64,000 bases of DNA from Faecalicatena contorta (GCF_021531895.1 NZ_JAFBIX010000005.1:51406-115405), one strand, 5' to 3'. Positions 54,048 through 63,996 are shown, numbered from the stretch's first letter. Notes: generated from the sequence alone by a model not told the origin. Program-made: numbers and translations.

Positions 54048-55090
54048 TCAATCACACCTCCTAGGTATCCTAACGTTTCTCTTGAAGATAAGCCGTAACG
54101 GATACATTCAAGGGCTGTAGTTAGTTTATATATTTCTTCTTCTTTTAAAAATAAATACGTATTGACCGTTGCTATAGAATATGGATTCTTTCTCCGGTCA
54201 CTCAGATATAATCGCTTCAGACATTCTTTATAGATATGCTCCAGTTTCTTTCCCTCAAAACCAACAAGTTTCTTTGCATAATAAGTCGTCCCAAGCTGCC
54301 GTTCGAATTCTTCCAGTGTAGGTGCCTCGACCAGCATTTTAAATTCCTCAACACTGATTCGATAATGAATCGGAATAGTAAGGGAATAGATATCTGGTGG
54401 AAGCATATGATAATACTTCTTAGCACGATAGATCCACTGGATATTCAAAAGATCTATCTTCGTTCCACAGTCCCTGGTATAAAGTTCCAGTTCCTTCCCT
54501 TTCAGAAGCCGCTTATTCTTTTTCCACATACTGGAAAAATAATACAGATCCAATGCCAGATCATAATCAAAGAGATTCGCATCCTCTGCATCTCTTAGCT
54601 TCTGGAGAGGAGCATAATACTCCGTTCCCCGCAGGTTATCTACCAATTCTACAATATTTCTTGATGTGATCAACTTATCAATGGATATCTGGGAATACTT
54701 ATCGAAGAATTCTTTCTTATATTCTAGATCAAACGGTTTATCGTAATGATTAAATATGATACGCAGACAATAATTAATCAGATCAATCTCATACCTCTTC
54801 CAGTATATCTTCAGGAACTTCTTCTGTTCCATTCCCGCAAACCGGAAAATTCTTGTGTAATCATCAAACAACGACTGATACAGCACTTTTTCCACATTGC
54901 CGCGGTGATACAACGAGACATCCATCCGATTAACATAATCTGCATAAGCCGGCTTTTCTTTCAGATAATCTATAGCTTCCGGTACGCTTTTCAGATTCGC
55001 AATATTCTCAAAATCTTTTTCTGTAAGGAGCTTTGCCTGCATCGCACGGACCTTTGTAACAATTCCGCTGTATGACATAACATTTCCCAT
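54044..55090 (-). CDS. ntpC: V-type ATP synthase subunit C
   Basis: 348 residues, all helical funnel-shaped subunit that docks the central stalk on the K ring. SYSGIVTKVRAMQAKLLT N-terminus, FDYDLALDLYYF, NIQWIYRAKKYYHML and a C-terminal NPYSIATVNTYLFLKEEEI are typical. It is second in the operon, 3 bases after the stalk subunit gene. Confidence 0.94.
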   Translation of the reverse strand: MGNVMSYSGIVTKVRAMQAKLLTEKDFENIANLKSVPEAIDYLKEKPAYADYVNRMDVSLYHRGNVEKVLYQSLFDDYTRIFRFAGMEQKKFLKIYWKRYEIDLINYCLRIIFNHYDKPFDLEYKKEFFDKYSQISIDKLITSRNIVELVDNLRGTEYYAPLQKLRDAEDANLFDYDLALDLYYFSSMWKKNKRLLKGKELELYTRDCGTKIDLLNIQWIYRAKKYYHMLPPDIYSLTIPIHYRISVEEFKMLVEAPTLEEFERQLGTTYYAKKLVGFEGKKLEHIYKECLKRLYLSDRRKNPYSIATVNTYLFLKEEEIYKLTTALECIRYGLSSRETLGYLGGVIE

Positions 55091-55093
55091 GTT

Positions 55094-55417
55094 TTACACC
55101 TCTATTATATGCTTCAAAATCTCCTGGGCATATGCGCTGTGATTTTTCTCAAATTCTTTTCTCAGATTATCAATCGTCGACTGATTCTTCTCTCTCTGAT
55201 CCGCCAGAATCCGTTCCATCTCCCTGTCGGCTTCTGCTTTAATCTGATCCAGTTGTACCTGCGTCTCACTTTCCAAATTCTCATCAAACTGGTCTCGCTT
55301 CCTCTGAATCTCTTTCTCAATCTCTTTTTTCTGAGCCTCGGCATGCTCCACAATTGCTTCCGCAGTCATCTCTATATCCGCTAATTTTTCAACAACAGAT
55401 TCCATAGGCGCCTCCAT
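55094..55417 (-). CDS. V-type ATP synthase subunit H/G (peripheral stalk coiled coil)
   Basis: 107 residues, nearly all a charged heptad helix (EAQKKEIEKEIQRKRDQFDE, ILADQREKNQSTIDNLRKEF). By position (first gene of the operon) and composition it is the partner of subunit E in the stator stalk. GGAGGCGCCT precedes the ATG. The operon order is H/G, C, I, K, F, E, A, B, D, all on the minus strand. I saw no strong promoter in the 180-base gap upstream, which also carries the trmB promoter on the other strand. Confidence 0.85.
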   Translation of the reverse strand: MEAPMESVVEKLADIEMTAEAIVEHAEAQKKEIEKEIQRKRDQFDENLESETQVQLDQIKAEADREMERILADQREKNQSTIDNLRKEFEKNHSAYAQEILKHIIEV

Positions 55418-55529
55418 TTTCCTATAATTACACTCATGTTATAATAATACTCTTATTTTTTCAAATTTCCATAGTCAATATTACCAAAAAATTACAGCCT
55501 TGTTACTTATTTAACACATTCGTGTAGAA

Positions 55530-55558
55530 TTGACTTTTCTTTGCTCAGGAGATAAACT
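55530..55558 (+). promoter_or_regulatory. Promoter of trmB
   Basis: TTGACT (55530-55535), 17-base spacer, TAAACT (55553-55558), about 43 bases before the ATG, which has a GGGAGGAATCGCGT ribosome binding site. Confidence 0.65.
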
Positions 55559-55600
55559 AAAAGATATGCTAAAACGCTTGAAAATAGGGAGGAATCGCGT

Positions 55601-56257
55601 ATGCGTCTTAGAAATATACCACGCGCAGAAGGTGTATTGAACGACTGTAAAGAAGTTGTTAAAAATGAAACTGATTTTAAAGGAAATTGGCAAAATGTAT
55701 TTGATAATACCAACCCCATACATATAGAAATTGGAATGGGAAAAGGAAAGTTTCTTCTCTCCCTTGCTCAGTGTAATCCAGATATCAATTACATTGGCAT
55801 CGAGAGATATTCCAGTGTCCTTCTTCGTGCAGTAGAAAAATTCCAGGAAATGGAGAATTCTCCATCTAACATTCGCTTCATCTGTATGGATGCTGCTGAT
55901 ATCGCAGAGGTATTTGCTCCTGATGAAGTCTCCCGTATATATCTGAATTTCTCAGATCCATGGCCGAAGGCTCGTCATGCCCGCAGACGCCTGACTTCCG
56001 CTGAATTCTTTGCACAATATGACCGGATACTCACTCAGGACGGGACTGTTGAATTCAAGACAGATAACAGGCCTCTCTTTGATTTTTCCGTAGAACAGCT
56101 AAAAGAATCTTCCACATTTGAACTTGCCGCCTGTACCTACGACTTACATAACACACCAGATATGAACCAGGGCAATATTATGACAGAATATGAAGAAAAG
56201 TTCTCTTCTATGGGTAACCCCATCTGCAAATTAATTGCTCACAGGAAATCTTTATAA
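55601..56257 (+). CDS. trmB: tRNA (guanine-N7-)-methyltransferase
   Basis: 218 residues. MRLRNIPRAEGVL N-terminus, SAM site IEIGMGKGKFLLSLA, IGIERYSSVLLRA, the catalytic-region LNFSDPWPKARHARRRLTS (core SDPWPKARHARRR), and FKTDNRPLFDFS. It methylates G46 of tRNA variable loops. It is followed by a short unassigned stretch and a thioredoxin gene. Confidence 0.96.
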   Translation: MRLRNIPRAEGVLNDCKEVVKNETDFKGNWQNVFDNTNPIHIEIGMGKGKFLLSLAQCNPDINYIGIERYSSVLLRAVEKFQEMENSPSNIRFICMDAADIAEVFAPDEVSRIYLNFSDPWPKARHARRRLTSAEFFAQYDRILTQDGTVEFKTDNRPLFDFSVEQLKESSTFELAACTYDLHNTPDMNQGNIMTEYEEKFSSMGNPICKLIAHRKSL

Positions 56258-56329
56258 TATCTCTCTGTGCCAAAGTCTTGTACATCTGCATATATTAATA
56301 TAGAAGAATTTATATCTGGATGTAAGCAT

Positions 56330-56467
56330 ATGGGACGCAGACGAAAAAAAGGAATCAAACAAAAGATCTGTGAATTTACTTACCGACAAAAAGGATTACA
56401 CAACAAATTAATCTGTCTAAGGCACTCTATGGATGAAGTATGTCGCATATTGAATCCCAGATGCTAG
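56330..56467 (+). CDS. Possible 45-residue basic small protein
   Basis: A short frame starting MGRRRKKGIKQK lies between trmB and the thioredoxin gene. It is rich in Arg/Lys with three Cys. The ribosome binding site is weak (GGATG about 7 bases away). It may be a chance frame. No homologue is known to me. Confidence 0.2.
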   Translation: MGRRRKKGIKQKICEFTYRQKGLHNKLICLRHSMDEVCRILNPRC

Positions 56468-56495
56468 AAGATGAGAAAAAGAAAGGTTGAATAAT

Positions 56496-56819
56496 ATGTT
56501 ACACTTAACAGCCAAAAATTTTGCGGCTGAGGCGAAACACGACCCTCTTCCGGTTGTGGTCATGTTCTATGCAATATGGTGCGGCAAATGCGCTATGATG
56601 AAGCCGGTTGTAGAGGAAATCGAAAAAAAATATGAAGGCCAGATTAAATTCTGCGAAGTAGAAGTTGACGAATCGGCCGTACTTGCCGCCAACTACGAAG
56701 CAAATATCGTTCCGACATTCGTATTCTTTCAGAACGGCGAATTGCTTGGAAGTATGCAAGGTGTCATAGACGAAGAGCTATTTGATCAACGTCTACAGAA
56801 AATCTTCAGAAATAGTTAA
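56496..56819 (+). CDS. Thioredoxin-like protein with CGKC active site
   Basis: 107 residues, standard thioredoxin length. VVMFYAIWCGKCAMMKPVVEEI holds the redox pair as WCGKC rather than the canonical WCGPC; cis-Pro in NIVPTFVFFQNGE. Cytoplasmic. The Lys in place of Pro is expected to raise the redox potential and is found in some clostridial thioredoxin-like proteins. Start ATG with AAAGG nine bases upstream. Confidence 0.9.
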   Translation: MLHLTAKNFAAEAKHDPLPVVVMFYAIWCGKCAMMKPVVEEIEKKYEGQIKFCEVEVDESAVLAANYEANIVPTFVFFQNGELLGSMQGVIDEELFDQRLQKIFRNS

Positions 56820-56973
56820 TGCATATTTTATTTGCAAAAATAGCGGAATATGGTATATTAGGGTAGAATCATGAAGTCTCCGTGTGGCAGTCGACGAAGC
56901 TATAGCCATTTTGCTTGCGTCGGCTGTCGCCGCAAAAGAACAAAAAGGAGGTATGGTGTTTACACCAGACATT

Positions 56974-58188
56974 ATGAAAAAGATAAAACGAACATTACCA
57001 TTAATCATGGCTGCAGTACTTACCTGCTCCAGCCTGCCTCTGGTAGCTCAGGCTGACAGCTCAAAGGTTGTAACTCTTGGCGCCAATCTTACAGAGGAAC
57101 AGAAAACCTCCATGTACGAATATTTCGGAACTTCTGCTGATGAAGTGGATACCATCGAAGTAACCAATGCGGATGAAAGAAAATACATGGAAGGAATCGC
57201 TTCTGAGGAACAGATTGGAACTCGTACATATAGCTGTTCCTATGTGGAACCAACCAGCAGTGGCGGTGTACAGGTAAAAGTTGCAAACCTGACTTATGTA
57301 ACCAGTTCTATGATTGCAAGTACATTATTAACTTCCGGTGTTGAGAACTGCAATGTTGTTGCTGCCTCTCCAATCGAAGTATCCGGTACCGGGGCATTGA
57401 CCGGAATCATGATGGCTTATGAACAGGCAAGCGGTGAAGCCCTGGACGAAGGACAGAAGGAAGCTGCCACTCAGGAACTGATAACTACCGGAGAACTTGC
57501 CGATACCATCGGTCAGGAACAGGCAAGCGACCTGATGAACGAAGTAAAAGAAGACGTCATCGATAACAACTTAACAGATGAAGGCGAGATTCAGGATGCA
57601 GTCAACAATGCCGCAGATAAATATAACATCACCCTTTCCGAAGGACAGATGGCTCAGATCGTATCCCTGATGCAGACAATCTCTCAATACGATTATGACA
57701 CAAAAGCATTGAAGAAGACACTGGACAACTTGAACGGAGAAAGCGGCGGATTCTTCTCCAACCTCTGGAGTTCTGTCAAAGGATTCTTTACCGGCGATTC
57801 TAACGACGGCGGAATCATCAACGATACTCAGGACGATGTCCTCGGAGCAGATGCCATCATTGACAGTACACTGGATGCAGTTGTCGGCGAAGAAAAAGAA
57901 AGCTTCTGGGATAAAATAGTTGGATTCTTCAAAGATCTCTTCGGCGGAGAGGATGAAGATACCAACGAAGATACAGAAGAAGTAGACGAAGACGCTGACA
58001 CCGACGAAGAAGAAGACAACACCGATGATACAGATATCACAGACGATTCCGATCTCGATGGAAGTGATTCCACAGATGATGCTGCAATCGACGATTCCAC
58101 CGCAGACGGAACCGATACAGACACCTCCGGTGACACCGGATTAGTCATCGATGATGGCACAACCGATTCCAGCGAGAGTGTTCAGTAG
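56974..58188 (+). CDS. Secreted DUF1002 protein with a long acidic tail
   Basis: 404 residues from MKKIKRTL, the start of a good signal peptide (cleavage after AQA). About 30-250 is DUF1002 (LGANLTEEQKTSMYEYFG, LTGIMMAYEQASGEALDE). The last 90 or so residues are nearly all Asp/Glu/Thr/Ser. The ribosome binding site AAAAGGAGG is 22 bases from this ATG; an ATG one base after it (56953) is too close. A TGGTG/CACCA hairpin between them may shorten the distance. The function of DUF1002 is unknown; the acidic tail suggests binding of cations or of the cell wall. The stop abuts element copy 2. Confidence 0.8.
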   Translation: MKKIKRTLPLIMAAVLTCSSLPLVAQADSSKVVTLGANLTEEQKTSMYEYFGTSADEVDTIEVTNADERKYMEGIASEEQIGTRTYSCSYVEPTSSGGVQVKVANLTYVTSSMIASTLLTSGVENCNVVAASPIEVSGTGALTGIMMAYEQASGEALDEGQKEAATQELITTGELADTIGQEQASDLMNEVKEDVIDNNLTDEGEIQDAVNNAADKYNITLSEGQMAQIVSLMQTISQYDYDTKALKKTLDNLNGESGGFFSNLWSSVKGFFTGDSNDGGIINDTQDDVLGADAIIDSTLDAVVGEEKESFWDKIVGFFKDLFGGEDEDTNEDTEEVDEDADTDEEEDNTDDTDITDDSDLDGSDSTDDAAIDDSTADGTDTDTSGDTGLVIDDGTTDSSESVQ

Positions 58189-58226
58189 GAATTTTGATGG
58201 GTAAGTTTTGTGATTGAGGAGTGCAC

Positions 58227-58475
58227 GACGCAAGGGAGTTGGATCGGTTGGTCTGTATCCGGTATCCTTCGCTGAGAATCCATAACAGAAAAAAGAATTG
58301 CAATTTCGTGACCGGACTGATTCACCGAGAAATTTGGATAATTTCTCGATTCAGCAGTCCTTTCGAATTTGGTCTGTAACCAAATTCTCACACGGAATTG
58401 CAATTCTTTTTTCTGTAACGGATTCTAGTGCTTGGATAAACGGATACAGACCAACCGATCCAACTCCCTTGCGCC
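58227..58475 (+). other. Hairpin module H1 of element copy 2
   Basis: The basal stem pairs 34 of 35 bases (58227-58261 with 58441-58475). Relative to copy 1 the arm carries two substitutions (GGATAGGCTGG to GGATCGGTTGG), both compensated on the opposite arm. The inner stem GAGTTGCAA became GAATTGCAA with the matching TTGCAATTC. The apical GGC/GCC closing became GGT/ACC. The A6/T6 tracts are kept. Confidence 0.82.
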
Positions 58476-58678
58476 TGACATTCTCAATCACGGAACGAAC
58501 TCATCTAGGGGAATTCCTAGCGTGAAGCGTAATGAGGTACGATATTCTTATACTATTCATTATTATTTTGATGGAAATATTGGTTAGTTATTCTGTCAAA
58601 CTATTGCCAATATCTTTCCCTTTTCGTCATACGCAGGAATCCTCGCAGATGAGGAAGTTTCGGACTTGGGAATGACAG

Positions 58679-58919
58679 GCGAGAGGATGAATGAGATGGT
58701 TGACATTCGTTGGACAAGCGTTAGAAGCCGTTACAGAAAAAGGAACAGACATTTTGCGCGAAGATCTGGCCTCAAGCCAGATCTAAGAAGGCTGCTGAGC
58801 CTCGAAATCATCAAGATTTCGGGGTGAATCAGCCTGGTCACAAAATATCTGCTCCTTTTCCTGTTATGGCTTCTCAGCGAAGGACTCCGCAATGCCAACC
58901 ATCCCATTCATCCTTGCGC
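58679..58919 (-). other. Hairpin module H2 of element copy 2
   Basis: Outer arms include GGATGAATGAGATGG and CCATCCCATTCATCC; compared with copy 1 (GATGGATGGG / CCCATCCGTC) the central pair changed on both sides. The apical stem AGATCTGGC/GCCAGATCT is perfect here, where copy 1 has a wobble. The CACAAAATATCTG arm remains, but its partner has drifted (CAGACATTTTGCG). Confidence 0.75.
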
Positions 58920-58960
58920 CGTACACTCTCAATTACCAACTCACTCATCTAAATTCCCAC

Positions 58961-60871
58961 TTAAAACTCAAATATAGCAACTCCATATGCTGGCAATTTA
59001 TATTCGAAGGAATATGGTCTTCCATCGCATTCTTCCTTCTTAGCCTTATAAACAAGTGGTCTTTCTTCTCCTTTTCCACCATATTTCGGATCATCACTAT
59101 TCATGATCAGCTTATACTGTTTCTTTCTCGGTACACCAACACGATAATCTTCTCTCTCCACTGGTGTAAAGTTACATACGAACAGGAGGTTCTTTTTATT
59201 TCCTTTGGAATGTCTGATAAAGCTGAAGATACTTCTGTCAGCATCGTCTGCGTTGACCCACTCGAAGCCATCCCAGCTGTCATCCTGCTCATACATTGCT
59301 TTATTCTTCTTATACAGATGGAGCAGATCTCTTACCCAGTTTTGCATCTGCAGATGTTCCTCTTCTGCCAGAAGATACCAGTCTAACTCTCGTTCTTCAC
59401 TCCACTCACGAAGCTGGGCAAATTCCTGTCCCATGAACAGAAGCTTCTTTCCGGCATGTCCCATCATAAAGGCATACCCGACTTTTAGATTCGCATATTT
59501 GTCGAACCCAAGGCCCGGCATCTTGTTCAGCATAGAACACTTCAAGTGAACAACTTCATCATGTGATAATACCAGAATAAAGTTCTCGCTATGTGCATAA
59601 CTCATAGCAAATGTCATCTGATTGTGATTATATTTTCTGAAGTATGGATCCAGTTTCATATATTCTATAAAATCATGCATCCATCCCATATTCCATTTCA
59701 GGCTGAAACCAAGGCCATCGTCTTCAACATCTCCGGTAACCTTCGGCCAAGCTGTAGATTCCTCTGCAATCATTAATGCACCTGGATTACGTTTTTTTAC
59801 AATGGAATTCAGATGTTTGAAGAAATCAATTGCTTCAAGATTCTGATTTCCGCCATATTTATTAGAAATCCACTGACCAGTCTGTTTTCCATAGTCAAGA
59901 TAAAGCATGGATGCAACCGCATCTACTCGCAGACCATCTACATGGAAATATTCAATCCAGAACAAAGCATTAGAAATCAAAAAGTTACGCACTTCATTTT
60001 TTCCATAATCAAAAATCTTGGTTCCCCAATCTGGATGTTCTCCCTTTTTTGGATCTGCATATTCATATGTAGGGGTTCCATCAAAATTAGCCAATCCGTG
60101 TATATCTCTCGGGAAATGAGCCGGTACCCAGTCCAGGATAACTCCGATTTTATTCTTATGAAGATAATTAATCATCCACGCGAAATCTTCTGGTGTTCCA
60201 TAACGAGAAGTCGGTGCAAAGTATCCCGTCACCTGATATCCCCAGGAACCGTCAAACGGATGTTCCGCAATTCCCATCAATTCAACGTGAGTATATCCCA
60301 TATCTTTTACGTACTTTACAATTTCCTTTGCAAACTCACGATAATTATAGAATCCCGTACCTTCCGTTCCAAGATGCCGCTTCCAGGAACCAATATGTAC
60401 TTCATAGATAGACATTGGTTCTTTCATATGATTCCACTGTTCACGCTTCTCCATCCAGACAGAATCTGTCCACTTAAGCTGGGAAATATCCGTCACTCTT
60501 GATGCTGTACCCGGTCTTAGCTCTGCATAATTCGCATATGGATCAGACTTAAAAACATATTCTCCTGTATATGTCTCCACACAGTACTTATATAAAGCTC
60601 CCTCTTCAACACCCGGAATAAAACATGTGTATATTCCCAATGGTTCTTCCCTCTCCATTGGATTAGCTTCCATGCTCCACTCATTGAAATCGCCCACTAC
60701 AGACACAGAACGCGCATGCGGTGCCCATACTGCAAAATATACGCCCTCTTTTTTCCCTTTTTTCACTCTATGAGCTCCCATTTTTTTGTAAATCTCATAG
60801 TGTGTTCCCTGTCCAAAAAGGTACTGATCCAGTTCGCCGATTTCATATGGTTTTTTCTTTTTCTCTGCCAT
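58961..60871 (-). CDS. glgB: 1,4-alpha-glucan branching enzyme
   Basis: 636 residues from the ATG that follows GAGGGATAGTTAT; a GTG five codons upstream is part of that ribosome binding site. CBM48 N-terminal domain (YFAVWAPHARSVSVVGDFN), GH13 barrel with nucleophile Asp in DGLRVDAVASML, acid/base Glu in LMIAEEST, and LSHDEVVHLK. It introduces alpha-1,6 branches into glycogen. No other glycogen gene is in the window. Operon neighbour: none; a candidate terminator for the next upstream gene lies in the gap. Confidence 0.97.
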   Translation of the reverse strand: MAEKKKKPYEIGELDQYLFGQGTHYEIYKKMGAHRVKKGKKEGVYFAVWAPHARSVSVVGDFNEWSMEANPMEREEPLGIYTCFIPGVEEGALYKYCVETYTGEYVFKSDPYANYAELRPGTASRVTDISQLKWTDSVWMEKREQWNHMKEPMSIYEVHIGSWKRHLGTEGTGFYNYREFAKEIVKYVKDMGYTHVELMGIAEHPFDGSWGYQVTGYFAPTSRYGTPEDFAWMINYLHKNKIGVILDWVPAHFPRDIHGLANFDGTPTYEYADPKKGEHPDWGTKIFDYGKNEVRNFLISNALFWIEYFHVDGLRVDAVASMLYLDYGKQTGQWISNKYGGNQNLEAIDFFKHLNSIVKKRNPGALMIAEESTAWPKVTGDVEDDGLGFSLKWNMGWMHDFIEYMKLDPYFRKYNHNQMTFAMSYAHSENFILVLSHDEVVHLKCSMLNKMPGLGFDKYANLKVGYAFMMGHAGKKLLFMGQEFAQLREWSEERELDWYLLAEEEHLQMQNWVRDLLHLYKKNKAMYEQDDSWDGFEWVNADDADRSIFSFIRHSKGNKKNLLFVCNFTPVEREDYRVGVPRKKQYKLIMNSDDPKYGGKGEERPLVYKAKKEECDGRPYSFEYKLPAYGVAIFEF

Positions 60872-60936
60872 ATAACTATCCCTCACATTCTGTTGCGATA
60901 TATTATTATTATACTTTAGACCACCATAAAAAGAAA

Positions 60937-60967
60937 GGGTTTTGGCAAATCTTACTCACCAAAACCC
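60937..60967 (-). terminator. Intrinsic terminator of the TPR/ATPase gene
   Basis: GGGTTTTGG (60937-60945) pairs perfectly with CCAAAACCC (60959-60967). On the minus strand it is followed by TTTCTTTTTT. It lies 17 bases after the stop. Confidence 0.8.
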
Positions 60968-60983
60968 TACTTTTATTCATCTC

Positions 60984-63911
60984 TTATATTTTGAAATCTT
61001 CCTCTTTCAAAATAATTCTGTCAGACTCATCTGTACTTCTTCCAAACACTCTTCTTGCCAAATGCTTTACATTTGCCTTCTGAGAATGTTCAATTGCTTC
61101 ATCCATGATTTCCTTAACCTCTGCAACAGATACCGCATGATCTTCTCTCTGCATCACATCAATTCTGCTGTATAATGCAAGAATTCCCATTTCATCCAGC
61201 TTATAACCATTCTCCTTCGCATATGTCTGTCCAAACGTTACCAATTCATCATTTATAAATACCGGAAGTTCCAGTCTTGAAGTAAACTTCTTCTTAAAAT
61301 CTGGATTGGCTGTCATCAGACGCTCCAGTGGTTTTCTCTGATCTTCCAGCACAAAAAGAAGTTCTCCTGTCTTCTTTTCCATCAGATAATTTAACTCTTT
61401 AATTGTTCTGGAATTCAGTTTGCCTGCCTTTTCGATAATAATTGCACCACCACGAAGCTTCTGAATAATATTCGTCAATTCCTTCTTATTCAATGATTCT
61501 CCTGTTACAATCGCTACCTTTCCTTGCTTCAGGTTCCTCTGCTTCTGAATTGCCTTTACAATATCTACTGCAAGTACCGTCTTACCAGAACCTTTACGTC
61601 CGATTACCAGAAGGTTTCCTGTCTTTGAGGTTCCTTCTCTCTGTGCTCTCCGGTCATTATCAAGAACTTCCACGATCTGTTCACTCATTCCTCTTACCGG
61701 AACAAAATAAGAGAACAATTTTTTCTGTTCTTCGGTAAGTCCAGCTTTTAGACCAATCTCACTAGTTGCGCTCAGATCATAACGTCCAGTCACAACAAAT
61801 CCTGTATCAAACGGAACTCCACCGCCTTTTGACTTTTTAATTCTTTTCTGAATCTCTTCTTCAGATGGCTCCTCAATTTCAAGAGTCTCTGTTACCGGTT
61901 CAGGCTCTGCCTTTTCAAGTTCCTCCTCTTCGAAATCTTCCTCCTCAAAGTCTTCTTCCTCAAGTTCTTCTTCCTCAAGTTCTTCTTCCTCGAAGTCATC
62001 TTCCTCAAAGTCTTCCTCGCCGAAATCTTCCTCCTCAAAGTCTTCTTCTCCAAAGTCTTCTTCTTCGAAATCTTCCTCTCCGAAGTCTTCTTCCTCAAAA
62101 TCTTCCTCTGCAAAGTCTTCTTCTCCGAAATCTTCCCCGAAGTCTTCCTCGTCAAAGTCTTCTTCTTCGAAATCCTCTTCTCCAAAGTCTTCCTCGTCAA
62201 AGTCTTCTTCAAACTCCTCTGCAAAGTCTTCTTCGAAATCGCCGATAAAATCTTCTATATCAAAATCTTCTTCCTGATCTTCTACTTCCTCTGTTTCAAA
62301 GGTATCTTCCAGCGCATCGGCCTCGAAATTATCTTCTTCTACATCATTCTCCATTTCTTCCATCAATTTTACAATATCATCTGGAATTCTCTGTGTCTTT
62401 CCCTGAATGATCGTATCTGCTTCCTCAGCTGCTTTTTTAGCTGCTTCTTCCTCCGCTGCTTTTTTAGCTGCTTCTTCCTCTGCTGCTTTTCTGGCCGCCT
62501 CTTCCGCCGCTTTTCTGGCTGCTTCTTCTTCCGCCGCTTTTCTAGCTGCTTCTTCTTCCGCCGCTTTTCTGGCTGCTTCTTCCTCCGCTGCTTTTCTGGC
62601 TTCTTCCTCGGCTGCCTTTCTAGCTGCCTCCTCAGCTGCTTTTCTGGCTGCTTCTTCTTCGGCTGCCTTTCTAGCCGCCTCCTCAGCTGCCTTTCTAGCC
62701 GCTTCTTCCTCGGCTGCTTTTCGGGCTGCTTCTTCTTCCGCCGCTTTTCGGGCCGCTTCTTCTTCCGCCGCTTTTCGGGCCGCCTCAGCTGCCTTTCTCT
62801 CTACTTCTAAGCGTTCTGCTTCTTTTCGACGTTCTGCCGCTTCCCGCTCTTTTCTAATTCTCTCGCGGTCTTCCTGCTTCTTCTTTTCGATTACTTCTGC
62901 ATTCGCCTTCTGCTTTGCTTCCCACTCCTGAAGGATTTCTTCAATGCGCATCTGTCCAGTAACTCTTAACGCTTCCTCTTTCTCCTTCATTGCTTTCTCT
63001 TCTATATTGATTCCACTGGCGATTGCCACTCCCGTTGCAAGTGCTTCTTGCAAAGTTGCACCCTTTACAACTCTCGTAATTGCAGAATGCTTTTCTGGCT
63101 TTTCTTCTGGAATCTCTTCTTCCATTACTTCCGGCAATTCTTCTGCGACATCAATTCCATTCTGCTTCAATTCTCTTGCAACGTCCTGAACTTTTTCCTC
63201 TTCAGCCGCCTCTGCTTCACGGATAATTTCTGCCATAGGCGTTTTTGCCTGTTCCGGCTTCTTTTCTTCTGTCTTCTCAGACTCTTCTTTCTTTGGTGCG
63301 CCTGGGCGAGCATCGTATTTTTCCTTCTGAAGCGGGGTCAATGGCTTATACTTCATCTTCAATTCCATTGCCTGATAGACATACTTTCCTTCGCTAAACC
63401 ACAGAATCAAGTCATCACATTCTTCCAGACATTCTGCAGTCATTCCCGCCTCATGATATAATTTTGCCAACTCGTATGCCCATTTTTCAACATACTCCGC
63501 CTTTTTAAAATCTTCCATGGCATGAATCTGTTCTTCTAATGGTGCTCCCTGTGCTCTCAGAATCTTGTATTTCAAAATATACTGATTTGGATCTTTTGGT
63601 GCAAGTTTTACAAATTCTTCATAACAATCTGATGCTTCTTCAAAATCTTCTATCTTTAACGCCAGATTACCGAGCCGGTATACAATCTTTCTGCTTCCCG
63701 GAGCGCGATCAAATGCAACAAATAGTATATCTCGGCTCTTCTGGAATTCTCCGTTATATTCATAGATCTCACTTACCATATTCAGCATAGACACATTCTT
63801 AACTCTGCGCCAGTCAATGGTATCTGCAATCTCCATAGCTTTCTTATATTGTTTTTTATCCATGTATTCGAGCATCTGCTCTGTCTTTACCCGATATTCA
63901 TATTTATCCAA
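60984..63911 (-). CDS. TPR / Ala-Glu-Lys helix / acidic-tract / AAA-type ATPase protein, function unknown
   Basis: 975 residues from a TTG with GAGGTGAGAAAT upstream (a GTG at 63920 is the alternative). Four zones: TPR-like helices (about 1-190); a charged linker with a long run of AARKAAEEE repeats (about 370-500), likely a single extended helix; an acidic tract of EEDF/EEEL repeats (about 530-670); and a C-terminal ATPase with Walker [10 protein letters not shown] (about 771), IIIEKAGKL and a CbbX-like helical lid. TPR and lid suggest a protein-remodelling or scaffold role; not known. The repeats invite slippage and length variation. Confidence 0.82.
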   Translation of the reverse strand: MDKYEYRVKTEQMLEYMDKKQYKKAMEIADTIDWRRVKNVSMLNMVSEIYEYNGEFQKSRDILFVAFDRAPGSRKIVYRLGNLALKIEDFEEASDCYEEFVKLAPKDPNQYILKYKILRAQGAPLEEQIHAMEDFKKAEYVEKWAYELAKLYHEAGMTAECLEECDDLILWFSEGKYVYQAMELKMKYKPLTPLQKEKYDARPGAPKKEESEKTEEKKPEQAKTPMAEIIREAEAAEEEKVQDVARELKQNGIDVAEELPEVMEEEIPEEKPEKHSAITRVVKGATLQEALATGVAIASGINIEEKAMKEKEEALRVTGQMRIEEILQEWEAKQKANAEVIEKKKQEDRERIRKEREAAERRKEAERLEVERKAAEAARKAAEEEAARKAAEEEAARKAAEEEAARKAAEEAARKAAEEEAARKAAEEAARKAAEEEARKAAEEEAARKAAEEEAARKAAEEEAARKAAEEAARKAAEEEAAKKAAEEEAAKKAAEEADTIIQGKTQRIPDDIVKLMEEMENDVEEDNFEADALEDTFETEEVEDQEEDFDIEDFIGDFEEDFAEEFEEDFDEEDFGEEDFEEEDFDEEDFGEDFGEEDFAEEDFEEEDFGEEDFEEEDFGEEDFEEEDFGEEDFEEDDFEEEELEEEELEEEDFEEEDFEEEELEKAEPEPVTETLEIEEPSEEEIQKRIKKSKGGGVPFDTGFVVTGRYDLSATSEIGLKAGLTEEQKKLFSYFVPVRGMSEQIVEVLDNDRRAQREGTSKTGNLLVIGRKGSGKTVLAVDIVKAIQKQRNLKQGKVAIVTGESLNKKELTNIIQKLRGGAIIIEKAGKLNSRTIKELNYLMEKKTGELLFVLEDQRKPLERLMTANPDFKKKFTSRLELPVFINDELVTFGQTYAKENGYKLDEMGILALYSRIDVMQREDHAVSVAEVKEIMDEAIEHSQKANVKHLARRVFGRSTDESDRIILKEEDFKI

Positions 63912-63967
63912 ATTTCTCACCTCAAATAATTGTCAAAATAGTATATTTACTTACTTATATTTATATA

Positions 63968-63996
63968 AGTTTATCATATGGTTATAATAATGTCAA
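63968..63996 (-). promoter_or_regulatory. Promoter of the TPR/ATPase gene
   Basis: Minus strand: TTGACA (63991-63996), 17-base spacer, TAAACT (63968-63973), about 55 bases before the start codon. A second TTGACA lies closer to the start but lacks a -10. Confidence 0.65.

Larger units (their letters stand above)
58189..58957. repeat. Structured 769-bp palindromic element, copy 2
   Basis: Homologous along its length to 46078-46859 and in the same orientation. It begins directly after the DUF1002 gene's TAG (58186-58188) and ends 3 bases before the stop of the convergent glgB gene (58961). Its terminal repeats are more decayed than in copy 1 but still recognisable (GGAATTTTGATGGG left, CCATCTAAATTCC-type ATCTAAATTCC right). 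Two hairpin modules are kept (58227-58475, 58679-58919). The middle spacer is the most diverged part. No plausible coding sequence is present. Confidence 0.88.

Noticed and set aside
62400..62800. Repeated short units that might be taken for a CRISPR array.
   Set aside because: The repeats are in frame, encode AARKAAEEE units, vary in synonymous positions, and have no spacers.
62407..62931. Plus-strand frames rich in Ser-Ala-Phe or Leu-Pro-Gln repeats (also 61865-62248).
   Set aside because: They are the antisense of the AARKAAEEE and EEDF repeats of the real minus-strand gene; no ribosome binding site is present.
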